Assembly: GCF_030164465.1 (NCBI RefSeq)
Contig: NZ_JASNJE010000001.1
Coordinates: 310,001 to 374,000 of the forward strand
Reading direction: 5' to 3'
DNA length: 64,000 bases
Source: Sedimentitalea xiamensis
Lineage (GTDB): Bacteria > Pseudomonadota > Alphaproteobacteria > Rhodobacterales > Rhodobacteraceae
Part shown: positions 38,601 through 47,308 of the stretch, in pieces
How positions within the stretch are numbered: the first letter of the stretch is position 1
Layout: every line of letters starts with the position of its first letter
Made by a program: the position numbers and the translations under genes
The notes under the pieces: generated by a model
Database searches by the model: none
What the model saw: the letters and a program-made list of their open reading frames with translations, nothing else
Told to the model about the DNA's origin: nothing

Positions 38601-39057
38601 CGGCGCGGGTGCTCATTTCCGTGAACTGCGGGCTGACGCCAGCTTCAAGCGGGAACCGCCGCAAGAGCGATGCGCAGAAGGAATGGATGGTCTGGATCTT
38701 CAGGCCGCCCGGAGCCTCGATCGCGCGCGCGAACAGCGTTCTCGCGTGGGAAAGCCGTTCTGGCGGAATGGGATGGTCCGCTCCGAGGTCCGCAAGCGTG
38801 CGTTCCAGCGTATCGTTATCCAGCATGGACCATGCGCCGAGGCGTTTGAACAACCGGTTCTGCATCTCGCTGGCCGCGGCCTTGGTGTAGGTCAGGCACA
38901 GAATCTGTTCGGGCCGGACTCCGTTCAGCAGCAACCGGGCGACCCGGTCGGTCAGCACATGGGTTTTGCCGGATCCGGCATTCGCTGCCAGCCATGTAGA
39001 GGCATCCGGGCGGGCAGCGATGACCTGCGCCTCTGTCGCGTCGTTCCGAACAGTCAT
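35674..39057 (-). CDS. addA: Double-strand break repair helicase-nuclease subunit AddA
   Basis: The UvrD-like helicase/nuclease subunit of AddAB, which resects double-strand breaks for RecA loading (the alphaproteobacterial counterpart of RecBCD). The 1,127-aa frame from ATG 39057 has Walker A LAANAGSGKTHVLTDRVARLL, helicase motif II in DHILVDEAQDTSPAQWDV, motif III GDKKQSIYSFQGADP and motif VI in RLLYVAMTRAEKWL. The C-terminal nuclease site is around HAIDFKTNATVPGQP. It starts in an ATGA overlap with addB. Confidence 0.95.
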   Translation of the reverse strand: MTVRNDATEAQVIAARPDASTWLAANAGSGKTHVLTDRVARLLLNGVRPEQILCLTYTKAAASEMQNRLFKRLGAWSMLDNDTLERTLADLGADHPIPPERLSHARTLFARAIEAPGGLKIQTIHSFCASLLRRFPLEAGVSPQFTEMSTRAADLLQAEIVEDFAGGPNAPLIDDLAVHVTDTGFETLTRNIVQHNEAFQDPMDWQALENLLDLPPDLDEDELARRVFLGSEASLLADLREALQTGSKLDQNALDKLTGIATPTLADLPVLESVFLTGAGAKTPFSAKVGTFPTKPVQAAHAMLMSELDPFMQRVEAARALRIGLAAARKSFVLHRFAAAFLKEYARRKQIRGWLDFDDLIQKARRLLNDPSVAQWVLYRLDGGIDHILVDEAQDTSPAQWDVVEKLAQEFSSGMGARADVQRTIFVVGDKKQSIYSFQGADPDEFDRMQIEFDERLRHSGTGLQNRTLEYSFRSSKAILNLVDLVFTGRAEAGFPVGSVHHAFKSNLPGRVDLWPVVEKSADVDDRVWTDPVDRPSPKNHNLILAERIARTIRTMIETGETIPVDGDTPGALCKRPVQAGDFLILVQRRSDLFAEIIRACKAERLEIAGADRLKVGAELAVKDLAALLGFLATPEDSVSLATALRSPLFGWSEQDLFDLAHRRDTPFLWTALRQRHQDYPGTMAILNDLRSRTDFMRPYDLIERILTRHDGRRKLLGRLGTEAEDGINALLSQALAYEKSDVPSLTGFLVWMETDDLEIKREMGSVGNMVRVMTVHGAKGLESPIVILPDTAARRGPQGSEIVTVRGRPLWRMNAAEMPDTLQDARDQTRDRQMNERLRLLYVAMTRAEKWLIVAAAGDLDKNGDTWYQIIESGLNAAGADPFVFPFGPGLRLSHADWGALEPIAPPRTTRHVVPAPGFLKTPARPPDPVPATLSPSDLGGEKALPGDAGLDEEAAKQRGTRIHTLLERLPDLAPRTWPSALPLLLPDCTDPEREDVFAEASAVLADPALRPLFAPGTLGEVAVSGDVHGLRTHGVIDRLVIGDDFIHAIDFKTNATVPGQPETCPEGLLRQMGAYVELLRQIYPDRRILTSLLWTRTATLMRMPDDLVTEALLRSPRLDADRAST

Positions 39058-41993
39058 TCCAGATCCTCCGGAACCGGTTCGGCGCTGTTGTCCCATTCGC
39101 CGAACCGCGCCAGGTGATCGTAATCGCCATTGTCGGAATCCCTCTGCAACATGCGGCGCGCGGTAAATCCCTGATCCGGTTCAAGATAGGCGCCGATCAG
39201 AGAGATCAGATCGGCCAGCACCTTGGCAGCGGGTTCGCCTTGCAACGGTGCGGGAACTTCCTTGACGGACCCGCCGACGCCAAGGAAAACCGCCTCGGCG
39301 ACCGGGGCCGGATCGAGATCCATGAAACCGCCCTGCTCCGCGATGGCGGCTTCGATCAGCAGCTGCTTGTCGAACCTGGCCTGCTCCGGTGCCGATGGCG
39401 GGTTTCCGGTCTTGTAGTCATAGATACGCAGCGCGCCCGACCTGTCCTGATCGATACGATCCGCGCGCCCGGTCAGCGTGAAATCCAGCGGCAGCAGCCT
39501 TGCGTTCATCCCGGCTTCGAACGCGATCGGAACCGCCGTGGCACGTCGCCGGATCTCGCCTGCCAGAAACGCATCCGCAATGCGGTCAAGACGCGCGAGC
39601 CACAGCCGGCGCGCGGCCGGCCAGGGGACAACCCGTTCCAGAACGTCGCGGGCCATGTCCATGAAGGCCTCACGGTTCAGCTGTTCCGGGTGGATCAGGC
39701 TGTTTCGGATGAAGTCTTCGAACAGTTCATGCACGGCATTGCCGCGGACCAGCGCGTCCGGCACCTTGACCAGCGGATTGAGCGGGTGCAGCCGCAGGAC
39801 ATGTTTCGCGTAGATGGCGTAGGGGTCGCGGATTAGCCTCTTGATCTCCGTCACCGACAGCCGCCTCGGGCGCGCGGCGACCGGAGGACGGGGCGATGGG
39901 CGAAGCGCGGGCGCGATTCTGGGGGCGGCGTCGAGTTCGGCGGCCCAATCGAGCCAGGTCTGGCCGCGCGCCTGCATATCCTGAACGGCCTTGGGGCCGT
40001 TCTGATCCGGCAATCCCTGAAGCAGGTTCAGGACCCGATTGAGCCAGCGCGCCGGAACCGTTTCCGCGTCTTCCGAGCGCCTGGACCGAGTCAGCCAGAC
40101 CTCGGGCGCGCTGGCGGCCTGCTGGAAATCATGCGCCGACAGACCGACGCGCCGTTCCGGCAGCAGCAATCCCGCCCGCGCCCGCATGGTCCGGTTGAGC
40201 CAGGGATCGGGCGCGGTCGATTCCGGCCAGCTTCCTTCGTTCAACCCGCCGAGGATAACAAGGTCGGCCCCCTGGACCCGCGCCTCCAGCGTGCCCCAGA
40301 TCATGATCCGGTCATGCGGCGCGTCCCTGTCGCGAACCTCTTCTCCGGACAGCAGTGATCCCAGCAGATCGGAGAATTCGCGCGGCGTCATTGCTCCGCC
40401 ATGGGCGGCTTCGGATTCGAGGTCGGACAGGACCGCCAGGGCCTTCTGTCCGGCGTTCCTGTCCCAGAGCGTTCCGCAGCCGGTTCCGCCTGCCCCTGCC
40501 GCCAGTGCCTCGGCCGTTGACCGGAGCCGCCTTGTCCAGTCGGACAGGTCGAGCGTCGTCGCACCGTCCTGAGCGCAGAGCACTCTGCCAAGCCAATCCA
40601 CCCAATCCTGTGGCGGGGCGTCCTTCAGCTGAAGCCGGATGTCTTTCAGGGCCGCTGCAGTTGGAAACGGCGGTCCATGGCGGCGCAGATGCAGTTCCAG
40701 GTCCCGCGTGTGCCTGAGATGATTGCCCCGTTCCGGACCGTCATGGCACAGAGGGTGCTTGAGCAGGGCAAGCAGCATTTCCACCGTCAGGGGTTTGGTG
40801 AACAGTTCCGCGACATGGCGCAGGAAACGGCCCGGCGGGGACAGTTGCAACGGCAGTCCGGCGCTGTCGTCGGGCAGGATATCCCACCGATCCAGCGCCG
40901 CGCTGACCCTGCGCGTCAGCATCCGGTCCGGGGTGATGAGCGCAGCGATCTGTCCGGTTTCGGCGGCCTGGCGCAGCCGCAGTGCAATCGCCAGCGCCTC
41001 GGTTCGGGGATCGGGTGCCTGGAGGATCGTGACATCGGAGGTCGCTATGTCGATATCGCGCAACAGCGGGCCTTCCGTCAGCCAGGCATCGGTGACAGGG
41101 GCCGGACGAAGCGCCAGGGATATCAGCCTGTTGCGACCGGGGGATGGCGGCGTCGCCCCGGTCCATGGCGCGATGTCGCCGGGTTCGATGCCAAGGATCT
41201 GCGTCAGTTTCTTAAAACGGAACTGCGGGTGGTCTTCGCAGTGAAGCGCGTTGTCCATCCCGTCCCAGACCGGTAGGGGCTGGTCGAAATCGAAGCCCGG
41301 CAAGACGATGGCGCCCTGCGGCAGGCGTGACACCGCCGCCATCAGCATCGCCGTGGTTCCCCGCGAGCCGGTCGAACCCGCAAGGATCAGCGGCGTTTTG
41401 GGAGGCGCCGTTTTCCAGGACCCGATCAGGGACCTGACCAGCAGTCTCTGCCTGGCCTGCCCGTCCAGTTCCATGTCGCCCTGTGCTGTGACGTAGTCAT
41501 CGACGATGCCCAGGAACTGCTTCGTTCTTGCCCAGTGTCCTGACATGTCGCTGACATCGAGTGTCTGGATCACATCAGGGGAAATGCCTTCGCCCTGCAT
41601 TTCGTCGAGAAGCTCCGCGAGACTGTCCGCAAGGCCAAAGATCGATTCCCGTGCGGCCAGGTCCGGTTCCCGGTCCAGCATTCGCCCGACCAGCTGCGCC
41701 AGTTCCAGCCTGCGGCGCAGCGGTGGGACCGGCGGCGGAAGCGGAGCTTGGCCGGGGGGCGTTTGGAGGCTGGTCAGCAAGCTGATGCGCGGCAGCAGCC
41801 TCGGCGGGCCCGCATCGAAGATTTCGCGGATGCGACGCGCCATGCGCCGGGTATTGACGACAAGGTTCACGCGCGCCAGGTCTTCGGGACGGGACGCATC
41901 GCTGCGTTCGGCCAACCCGTCGATCAGCGCCTTGGGAAAATCCACCCCCGGCGGCAGACCGAAGACGCGCGGCTTGTCGCCTGGTTCAAACAT
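39054..41993 (-). CDS. addB: Double-strand break repair subunit AddB
   Basis: Second subunit of AddAB, with an inactive helicase-like body and a C-terminal nuclease domain (LTGRADRIDQDRSGALRIYD, YKTGNPP). The 979-aa frame from ATG 41993 reads MFEPGDKPRVFGLPPGVDFP and has AAGGA at a normal distance; the ATG two codons earlier would touch that site. I see no cluster of cysteines around the nuclease motif, in contrast to the iron-sulfur AddB of Firmicutes. The start overlaps the end of murU. Confidence 0.94.
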   Translation of the reverse strand: MFEPGDKPRVFGLPPGVDFPKALIDGLAERSDASRPEDLARVNLVVNTRRMARRIREIFDAGPPRLLPRISLLTSLQTPPGQAPLPPPVPPLRRRLELAQLVGRMLDREPDLAARESIFGLADSLAELLDEMQGEGISPDVIQTLDVSDMSGHWARTKQFLGIVDDYVTAQGDMELDGQARQRLLVRSLIGSWKTAPPKTPLILAGSTGSRGTTAMLMAAVSRLPQGAIVLPGFDFDQPLPVWDGMDNALHCEDHPQFRFKKLTQILGIEPGDIAPWTGATPPSPGRNRLISLALRPAPVTDAWLTEGPLLRDIDIATSDVTILQAPDPRTEALAIALRLRQAAETGQIAALITPDRMLTRRVSAALDRWDILPDDSAGLPLQLSPPGRFLRHVAELFTKPLTVEMLLALLKHPLCHDGPERGNHLRHTRDLELHLRRHGPPFPTAAALKDIRLQLKDAPPQDWVDWLGRVLCAQDGATTLDLSDWTRRLRSTAEALAAGAGGTGCGTLWDRNAGQKALAVLSDLESEAAHGGAMTPREFSDLLGSLLSGEEVRDRDAPHDRIMIWGTLEARVQGADLVILGGLNEGSWPESTAPDPWLNRTMRARAGLLLPERRVGLSAHDFQQAASAPEVWLTRSRRSEDAETVPARWLNRVLNLLQGLPDQNGPKAVQDMQARGQTWLDWAAELDAAPRIAPALRPSPRPPVAARPRRLSVTEIKRLIRDPYAIYAKHVLRLHPLNPLVKVPDALVRGNAVHELFEDFIRNSLIHPEQLNREAFMDMARDVLERVVPWPAARRLWLARLDRIADAFLAGEIRRRATAVPIAFEAGMNARLLPLDFTLTGRADRIDQDRSGALRIYDYKTGNPPSAPEQARFDKQLLIEAAIAEQGGFMDLDPAPVAEAVFLGVGGSVKEVPAPLQGEPAAKVLADLISLIGAYLEPDQGFTARRMLQRDSDNGDYDHLARFGEWDNSAEPVPEDLE

Positions 41994-42678
41994 TCGCATC
42001 CTTCAGCAGGTCTTCCGCCAGTTCGAGCCCGGCGGGATGGCCGACGTCGCACCAGCGTCCGGGATAGGACAATGTGCGCAGCCTGCCCTTTTCCATCATC
42101 GCATCCCAGAACAGGTTCAGGGAAAAAGCCTTTTGAGGGATGGAGGCAAGCCCGTCGGTCTTGAGGATCTGCGCACCGCCATAGACAAGCCCCGCGCCAC
42201 GGTGGATTCGTCCGCCTTGATCGCATGTGAAATCGCCAACCCCATCGTATCCGAAGGCCGAAGCGACCGGGACGCACATCAACAGAGCGTCCATTTCGTC
42301 GGGACGCCAGGCATCGCGCAGCAGGCGCAATGGATTCGGCCCGATCCAGATTGCGTCGGTGTTCATCGCAAAGACCGGCCCGGAACCAAGCAGCGGCAGG
42401 GCCGCCTTGAGTCCCCCTCCGGTTTCCAGGATTTCCGGCTGTTCCGAAGAGATTGCGACGCCGAGCGGCTGCAGGTGGCGTTGCATCTGGTCCGGTTTGT
42501 AATGCGTGTTCGCAACGATCCTGTCGGGCGCGATTTCCCTGGCCAAGGTTAGCGTATGGTCGATCAGGGCGCGACCCGCGACCGGGATCAGCGGTTTTGG
42601 CCGATCCTTGGTCAGGGCGCCCATACGGGTGCCGAATCCGGCGGCAAAGAGCATCACGGCCTTGGGCAGTCCAGTCAT
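41986..42678 (-). CDS. murU: MurU-like N-acetylmuramate-1-phosphate uridylyltransferase
   Basis: A 230-aa nucleotidyltransferase beginning LPKAVMLFAAGFGTRMGALTKDRPKPLIPVAGRALIDHTL, with the G-x-G-T-R-M-x-x-x-T-x-x-x-P-K-P-L signature. In Pseudomonas the same pair (AmgK/MurU) recycles MurNAc to UDP-MurNAc, bypassing de novo synthesis. Assignment to MurU rather than another sugar-1-phosphate nucleotidyltransferase rests mainly on the adjoining AmgK-like kinase. It overlaps addB and, in ATGA, amgK. Confidence 0.85.
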   Translation of the reverse strand: MTGLPKAVMLFAAGFGTRMGALTKDRPKPLIPVAGRALIDHTLTLAREIAPDRIVANTHYKPDQMQRHLQPLGVAISSEQPEILETGGGLKAALPLLGSGPVFAMNTDAIWIGPNPLRLLRDAWRPDEMDALLMCVPVASAFGYDGVGDFTCDQGGRIHRGAGLVYGGAQILKTDGLASIPQKAFSLNLFWDAMMEKGRLRTLSYPGRWCDVGHPAGLELAEDLLKDANV

Positions 42679-43673
42679 GGCATCCGCAATTTCTGAAGGT
42701 TTTCCGCTGTCGGCTGCGGCAGGGCGTCGTTCAGAATGAGGGCAACAGAGGCCAGGGCGGGATGTTGCAGCCCGCTTAGCAAATACCGCCAGACCCGTGG
42801 AATGAGGTCAACGTAGTGCGGTTTTCCGTAGTCTTTGCCAAGCCGGGCGAAGACCCCGAGAATGCGCAGGTTTCTCTGCACGCCGAGGCAGGTATAGGCG
42901 ATATCGAATGCCGCGCGGTCGATGCCGGAGCCTTCGATGTAGCGGTCTTTCATCCCGGACTGAATGGCGTCCGGCACGTCGCGTCGGGCGTCCTGCAACA
43001 ACGACACCAGATCATAGGCCGGATGGCCCGACATCGCGTCCTGAAAATCGAGAAGACCGACACGGGCAACGCCTTGCCGATCCGGCAGCCACAACAGGTT
43101 TTCCGCGTGATAGTCCCGCTGAATCAGGACCGGATCGGCCGGTTCGATGCGCGACAGGATGCCCGGAAACTTTTCCCGAAACAGGTCTTCGCCCGTGTTG
43201 TCGCCGACAATTCCCTGCCGGTATTTCGAAAAGGCCAGCGCCGCCATGTCGGTCATCCGTGCCGCGTCATAGGGATCGAGATCCGGCATCGGCGCCTTGT
43301 GCAACTTTAGCAGAACGTCCGTGGCGGCCTCGTAGAGAACAGGCTCCAGATCGGGGCGTTCGGGAATGACGCGGGCGAACAGGGCGTCGCCCAGATCCTC
43401 GATCAGAAGGAAACCGTGCACCGGATCCTCGGCCAGGATCCGGGGGGCGCTGAGACCGATCTTTTTGAGGTGCCTCGCGATCCGCAGGAACGGGCGCACG
43501 TCCTCGCCGCGTTCGGGCGGGGCATCCATCAGGACCGCGGTTTGTCCGGTGCCCGGTCTTGTCAGGCGTTCATAGCGCCGGTTGGACGCGTCCCCGGCGA
43601 GCGGCGCGCGATCGGTCGTCGCCCAGTCCGTGCCGGACAGGAAGGTTTCTGCAAGCGCATTTCTGTCAGGCAC
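42675..43673 (-). CDS. amgK: AmgK-like N-acetylmuramate/N-acetylglucosamine anomeric kinase
   Basis: A 332-aa phosphotransferase of the aminoglycoside-kinase fold. The catalytic loop is VLIQRDYHAENLLWL and the metal-binding segment LLDFQDAMSGHPAYDLVSLL. This family includes the anomeric kinase AmgK, which makes MurNAc-1-phosphate for MurU; the two genes are adjacent with an ATGA overlap, which is the main reason for the call. It overlaps the 3' end of tsaE. Older annotations name it aminoglycoside phosphotransferase; antibiotic resistance is not implied. Confidence 0.85.
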   Translation of the reverse strand: MPDRNALAETFLSGTDWATTDRAPLAGDASNRRYERLTRPGTGQTAVLMDAPPERGEDVRPFLRIARHLKKIGLSAPRILAEDPVHGFLLIEDLGDALFARVIPERPDLEPVLYEAATDVLLKLHKAPMPDLDPYDAARMTDMAALAFSKYRQGIVGDNTGEDLFREKFPGILSRIEPADPVLIQRDYHAENLLWLPDRQGVARVGLLDFQDAMSGHPAYDLVSLLQDARRDVPDAIQSGMKDRYIEGSGIDRAAFDIAYTCLGVQRNLRILGVFARLGKDYGKPHYVDLIPRVWRYLLSGLQHPALASVALILNDALPQPTAENLQKLRMP

Positions 43674-44145
43674 TGGTCAGGCACTCCGTTTTCAGGTCCC
43701 ATTTCGGATCGTGCCAGACGAAATGCAGGCAGCGCAGGGTCTCCTGATCCGGGTCGGTTTCGATCCTGAGGTCAAGCGCGTTCTCCGGCGCGAGCGGGCC
43801 GAGATTTTCCGGCCATTCGACCAGGCAGATCGCCGTATCGAAAGCGTCCGTCAGGCCAAGTTCCTCGATTTCGTCCGGATCCGTCAGGCGATAGAGATCG
43901 GCATGCCAGATTTCCCCGTCCGGGATGTCGTAGGTCTGAACCAGGGTAAATGTGGGCGAAGGAACGTCTTCGGGCGTTTCCAGCCGCGACTGGATCAGGT
44001 GGCGTGCGAAATGGGTCTTTCCCGCGCCGATATCGCCGGTCAGCAGAATGCAGTCGCCGGCGGCCATACGTGCGCCGATGGCCCTGGCCAGTTGGGCGGT
44101 TTCATCCGGAGACCGGACGGCCATGGATTTGTGCCTGATCGTCAT
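43666..44145 (-). CDS. tsaE: tRNA threonylcarbamoyladenosine biosynthesis ATPase TsaE
   Basis: Small P-loop ATPase required with TsaB, TsaC and TsaD for the t6A37 modification of ANN-decoding tRNAs. The Walker A is LLTGDIGAGKTHFARHLI, followed by the family segments VPSPTFTLVQTY and HADLYRL. The C-terminal CLVEWPENLGPL is typical. The 159-aa frame from ATG 44145 has the normal length; the open frame upstream to 44298 is inside the preceding gene and rejected. Its partner tsaD is at 54.1 kb. Confidence 0.93.
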   Translation of the reverse strand: MTIRHKSMAVRSPDETAQLARAIGARMAAGDCILLTGDIGAGKTHFARHLIQSRLETPEDVPSPTFTLVQTYDIPDGEIWHADLYRLTDPDEIEELGLTDAFDTAICLVEWPENLGPLAPENALDLRIETDPDQETLRCLHFVWHDPKWDLKTECLTSA

Positions 44146-44189
44146 TGCGCCACAATGCAGGCGCGTGAATCCGGTCGCAAGCGGGAACG

Positions 44190-45737
44190 TCAGTCGGCGT
44201 TCAGTTCCAGCGCGGGTTCCCGGATCGGGGCCGGCGCCGCGGCCGACCGGCTGAAGTTGATCAGCGTGGACCCGCTGTGAATCGGATGGATGCTGCAAAT
44301 CAGGACTTCACCCGATGTCAGGGCGATCTTGGCCCACCATTCCGCCCGGTTTTCCTGGATCAGGACAAAATCCCGGATGTCTCCCCAGACCGGTGTCGCC
44401 ATGCATTTTTCCTGCCATACCCGGATCGCATCCAGAACGCCGGTCTGCGCAAAGCTCTTTTCCGGGTCCACGTTCCAGAGCTTCTGATAGGCCTTGTTGG
44501 AAAACGTCAGGTTGCCCTCCATCGAGAACACAGCGATGGCGTCGTCGATCTTGTCGAGGATCGCCTGGCCGAGTTCCAGGTCGGAACGGAACCGCCGGGT
44601 CAGGGTGATTTCCGCGGTTATGTCTTCGATCAGGAACGCGACGGCACCGTCCGGATGCGGGCGGCCGCTGACGGAATAAACGGAACCGGACGGCAGCGAC
44701 CAGGTTTCCTGGTAGCGCCCGCTCGCTGCCGCTTCAACCAGATCCGCCATCTGGTCCCGCCAGCTGCCGTAGTTCTTGGGTTCCGGCATCATCTTCTGGT
44801 CGCGCAAACGGTCGAAAAACGACAGCAGCGTCGGCCGCGCGCTCAGAAAATCGGCGGGCAAGGCTGTCAGGTCGATCAGGGCGGGATTGAACAGGACCAA
44901 CTGCCGGTTCCTGTCGAAGATCGCCAGGCCCGTCGACAGTTGCGCGAAGGTCTTTGCCAGAGTCTGCACGAAACTGCGCTGCGCCGCTTCCGCCTCGACC
45001 ACCGCGTTGACATTGACCGCGTAGCACAGCGTTCCGGCGTCTGTTTGCACGACCGACACGTCGAACCAGAGCTTCTGGCCCGTTTCGGGCACCGTCAGGC
45101 TGCGGCGCGCCCTTTTGGTCGGGATCGGAGGCTCGTTCTGGCTGGCGAACAATCCGGTATCGGGTCCCGGTTTCTGTCCCTGCACGGTCATGCAAAGCGT
45201 TTCATAGGCGGTGTTGAACCACGAAACCGACCCGTCGTCATCGACCCGCCAAACTGGATAGTAGGCGTTGTTGATCGCGACGCGCAGTGTTCGCAGTTCC
45301 TCGGAATCCGATCTGGGGGCCCTGCCGATCCCTTTCGATTTCCGGACGGGCTGGTTGCGCATCTGGACGCGGGTAATCCCGTCGATCCATTCGCAAACGA
45401 CTTCCTTGGCGTCGCGCAACCCGGAACCGGGAGCTATGATCTGGCCGCTTGCCTTCACCAGCGAGGGGCTGGTCGGAAAGCCGGGAAATCCTGGCACGAG
45501 CTTGTCCCGCAGATCGGACCAGTCGTCCGATCCCTGCGGCTGGCCGAAAATTTCCGATGCCTCGCGTGTTGCATCCAGAAGTTCCGAACCGTCGAAGATC
45601 CACACCGCATCGACACTGGATGACGGTCCAAGGGACGCGTTGGTTCCGCGTCGGGACAACAGGGTGACGGCCAGAAACGCCGTCGCCGCGCAGATCGCCG
45701 CGAGGGCGACCCATTCCATGATCATGAAATCCTGCAT
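44190..45737 (-). CDS. PAS-domain protein with an N-terminal membrane anchor
   Basis: A 515-aa protein with one N-terminal hydrophobic segment (VALAAICAATAFLAVTLL) and at least two to three PAS-like units (around YPVWRVDDDGSVSWFNTAYE, GLAIFDRNRQLVLFNPALID and IAVFSMEGNLTFSNKAYQ). I see no histidine kinase, GGDEF or EAL domain after them, so any output must be by partner protein or it is a degenerate sensor. ATG 45725, behind AGGA, is an alternative start. It lies downstream of regB on the same strand. Confidence 0.8.
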   Translation of the reverse strand: MQDFMIMEWVALAAICAATAFLAVTLLSRRGTNASLGPSSSVDAVWIFDGSELLDATREASEIFGQPQGSDDWSDLRDKLVPGFPGFPTSPSLVKASGQIIAPGSGLRDAKEVVCEWIDGITRVQMRNQPVRKSKGIGRAPRSDSEELRTLRVAINNAYYPVWRVDDDGSVSWFNTAYETLCMTVQGQKPGPDTGLFASQNEPPIPTKRARRSLTVPETGQKLWFDVSVVQTDAGTLCYAVNVNAVVEAEAAQRSFVQTLAKTFAQLSTGLAIFDRNRQLVLFNPALIDLTALPADFLSARPTLLSFFDRLRDQKMMPEPKNYGSWRDQMADLVEAAASGRYQETWSLPSGSVYSVSGRPHPDGAVAFLIEDITAEITLTRRFRSDLELGQAILDKIDDAIAVFSMEGNLTFSNKAYQKLWNVDPEKSFAQTGVLDAIRVWQEKCMATPVWGDIRDFVLIQENRAEWWAKIALTSGEVLICSIHPIHSGSTLINFSRSAAAPAPIREPALELNAD

Positions 45738-45819
45738 TCCGCAGCTTTGCCTTTGCTGGTTCCGGTCCAGTCTGCGATGAAAATGGTTAACGCGGGCTTA
45801 ACCCGATGGAATCGCGGCG

Positions 45820-47217
45820 TCAGATTTCGATCGGCTTGTTCCGGCCGATTGGAACGGCGTTCTCGCCGAACTGCACATCGATCTTGCTGCGTGGCCAGAC
45901 GACTTCGACAATGGCGCCCCGGCGTTCCTTCCTGAGCGGTTCGGGCTGATAAGGGTCCGATCCGTTGGCAAAGCTCAGTTCGGCGCCGGACCGTTCCAGA
46001 AGCGTCTTGGCGATGAACAGACCGAGGCCCATGCCCTCGTATTCCGGCCGCGTCTTGCGGTCGGTGTCCGTTCGGCGCCGGCGCACGAACGGGTCGCCTA
46101 TCCGTCCGATCATCTGCGGGGGATAGCCGCGACCGTCATCCAGGATCCGGACGGAAATCACGTCTTCGGTCCAGGTCGCTTCGATCCAGACGTTCGCGCG
46201 GGCGAAATCGACGCCGTTCTGGATGAGATTGCGCAGCCCGTGGATCATTTCCGGTTTGCGCAGAACCGATGGCTGCTGGTAGCCGCCGCCGAGGCCGGGG
46301 CCCTCTTCGAAATGGACGTGCTTTCCGCGATGCATATGCGGTTCCGCGGCTTCGTTGATGACCGCGCTCAACGGAGCCTGGCGGAGGTGCAGGTCGTCCT
46401 TTCCCGCCCGGCCCATGTCGCGCAGGATGTCGCGGCACCGGTCCGCCTGCTCGCGGATCAGTTCCGCGTCTTCGCGCAGGTCCGGGTGGTCTTCGAGTTC
46501 TTCGATCAGTTCCGCGCTGGCCAGTTTGATGGTGGCCAGCGGCGTGCCCAGTTCGTGAGCGGCGGCGGCGACCACGCCGCCCAGATCGGTCAGTTTCTGT
46601 TCGCGCGACAACGCCATCCGCGTCGCCGCCAGAGCGTCGTTCATCGAGCGGATTTCGGAACTGATCCTGCGCGAATAGGCACCCATGAAGATGATGGCGA
46701 TAATGATCGCGGCCCAGTTCCCGAACACGAACACGTCCGGAATACGCAGGATGAATCCCTGTTCCGTGCGCAGCGGCAGGTGGAACTGCGCCATGAGAGT
46801 GACGAGGATGATCGCCGTGCTGCCGATGAGAACGGTTGAGCGCAGCCCCATCACGCTGGCGGATATCGTGACCGGACCGACCAGCAGCAGCGCGAACGGG
46901 TTGTGCAGACCGCCGGTCAGGTAGAGAAGGAACGCCAGTTGCAGCAGGTCAAACAGCACCATCAGGAAGTTCTCCGTTTCCGTCAGGCGCTTGTTTTCCG
47001 GAAAGACGAAAATGGCGATCAGGTTGCCGATGACCGAAACCCCGATCGCCAGGTAGCAAAGACCGAGTTCCAGTTGCAGGTGATACATACGTTGCGCGAC
47101 GGTGATCGCGATCAGCTGACCGGCTATGGCGACCCAGCGCAGCAGGATCAGGGTGCGCAGGCGAATCCAGTTGCTGCGCGATTGACCGTGCATAAGGCCC
47201 ATGTCAAATTCGGTCAT
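45820..47217 (-). CDS. regB: RegB/PrrB-type redox-sensing histidine kinase
   Basis: Membrane sensor kinase of the RegBA (PrrBA) two-component system, which activates photosynthesis, respiration and carbon/nitrogen fixation genes at low oxygen in Rhodobacter. About six membrane helices (residues 22-180) contain the quinone-binding heptapeptide GGLHNPF at 102-108. The phospho-histidine is H221 in AAAAHELGTPLATIKL, and the redox cysteine of RegB is C261 in EQADRCRDILRDMG, offset by four from R. capsulatus numbering. It starts at ATG 47217 (465 aa), divergent from senC, as expected. Confidence 0.94.
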   Translation of the reverse strand: MTEFDMGLMHGQSRSNWIRLRTLILLRWVAIAGQLIAITVAQRMYHLQLELGLCYLAIGVSVIGNLIAIFVFPENKRLTETENFLMVLFDLLQLAFLLYLTGGLHNPFALLLVGPVTISASVMGLRSTVLIGSTAIILVTLMAQFHLPLRTEQGFILRIPDVFVFGNWAAIIIAIIFMGAYSRRISSEIRSMNDALAATRMALSREQKLTDLGGVVAAAAHELGTPLATIKLASAELIEELEDHPDLREDAELIREQADRCRDILRDMGRAGKDDLHLRQAPLSAVINEAAEPHMHRGKHVHFEEGPGLGGGYQQPSVLRKPEMIHGLRNLIQNGVDFARANVWIEATWTEDVISVRILDDGRGYPPQMIGRIGDPFVRRRRTDTDRKTRPEYEGMGLGLFIAKTLLERSGAELSFANGSDPYQPEPLRKERRGAIVEVVWPRSKIDVQFGENAVPIGRNKPIEI

Positions 47218-47308
47218 AAGTGCCCCATGTCGGTTGCAACGACTGACTAAGTTGATAGGTGTCCGGTCGCAAACGTCAACCGCCCAACGCATCCGGAGCG
47301 ACCGCCCC

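Noticed and set aside
42675-43673. Antibiotic-resistance aminoglycoside kinase
   Set aside because: The fold is shared, but the gene overlaps a MurU-like nucleotidyltransferase, which points to MurNAc recycling, not drug resistance.
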